Positions 30,521-30,678 of a stretch of DNA of 30,678 bases are shown piece by piece. The translations under genes were made by a program, and so were the position numbers. Under the pieces are notes generated by a model that made no database searches, was not told where the DNA came from, and saw nothing but the letters and a program-made list of their open reading frames with translations. This DNA is from CAZDQL01 sp964507325 (GTDB lineage Bacteria > Planctomycetota > UBA1135 > GCA-002686595), in NCBI GenBank assembly GCA_964507325.1, contig CAZDQL010000075.1, positions 1-30,678 on the forward strand, written 5' to 3'. Positions within the stretch are counted from its first letter, which is position 1; each line of letters begins with the position of its first letter.

Positions 30521-30678
30521 GTGATCCGTGCATCCTTCGTGCCGGTCCTCGTCGTGTGTACCGCCGCTTCGGTCGCCCCAGCGGAGCGCCTCGACTTCCG
30601 CGCCCCCGAGGGGGTGCCGCTCGCCAAGCACTTCGCATTTGCACTCGAGCTCGAGTTGGATGCCATCAGAGACACGTG
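30521..30678 (+). CDS. Secreted protein, N-terminal fragment cut by the window edge
   Basis: At least 52 residues, open to the end of the window. GTG start at 30521 sits four bases after a near-perfect Shine-Dalgarno (GGAGGTGA, 30509-30516). The product begins with a signal peptide (MIRASFVPVLVVCTAASVA) with cleavage near APAE, then LDFRAPEGVPLAKHFAFAL. Too little is present to assign a family. No competing gene covers this stretch on either strand. Confidence 0.65.
   Translation, partial: MIRASFVPVLVVCTAASVAPAERLDFRAPEGVPLAKHFAFALELELDAIRDT

Noticed and set aside
1..30678. CRISPR array, insertion sequence or phage genes
   Set aside because: No regularly spaced repeats, transposase, integrase or structural phage genes were seen on either strand.

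Overview
This window is a GC-rich bacterial chromosome segment with tightly packed genes on both strands, many GTG and some TTG starts, several 4-base start/stop overlaps and no mobile genes. The best guess for the organism is a member of the Planctomycetota, possibly one of the marine high-GC lineages. The main hint is the secreted beta-propeller protein at 23642-25222, whose C-terminal domain ends in a motif that I recall as repeated across many exported proteins of that group. Several exported proteins of no known family fit the same picture. This placement is an inference; other deep-branching high-GC phyla are not excluded. The window holds one tRNA gene (Val, anticodon TAC) and one assembly gap (10 N at 4401-4410).

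Layout. 1-4254: an anchored SGNH/GDSL hydrolase (-), a Nudix domain fused in frame to a methyltransferase (+), a DUF523 protein (-), a DJ-1/PfpI protein (+), and a secreted repeat protein with a good sigma-70 promoter (+). 4255-4681: non-coding, with at least two copies of a hairpin-bearing repeat on either side of the gap. 4682-6105: an ECF sigma factor translationally coupled to a membrane-anchored helical-repeat protein. 6305-9030: UDP-glucose dehydrogenase (-), tRNA-Val (+) and a THUMP-like methyltransferase (-).

9123-13755 is the most unusual region. Two paralogous NtrC-like regulators flank, and are read in the same direction as, an ordinary OmpR/PhoB response regulator. Both paralogues have the order receiver, PAS-like, AAA+, Fis-type HTH. 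Both have alanine where the receiver phospho-acceptor aspartate should be, and both lack the GAFTGA loop that contacts sigma-54. The first keeps an intact Walker A/B ATPase, while the second has degenerate Walker motifs. Their HTH domains are very similar, so they probably bind related sites. No histidine kinase is present.

13762-19885, all on the minus strand: IscS cysteine desulfurase coupled to ThiI (tRNA 4-thiouridine synthesis), followed by a GT-C-like membrane glycosyltransferase; further right, an HD phosphohydrolase and an anchored carboxypeptidase-regulatory-domain protein. 20018-23540: a compact operon behind a clear promoter, with DAHP synthase, triosephosphate isomerase, SecG, YicC and guanylate kinase. 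23642-30678: exported proteins of unknown role, a methyltransferase, an ALDH7-type aldehyde dehydrogenase and a truncated secreted protein at the window edge.
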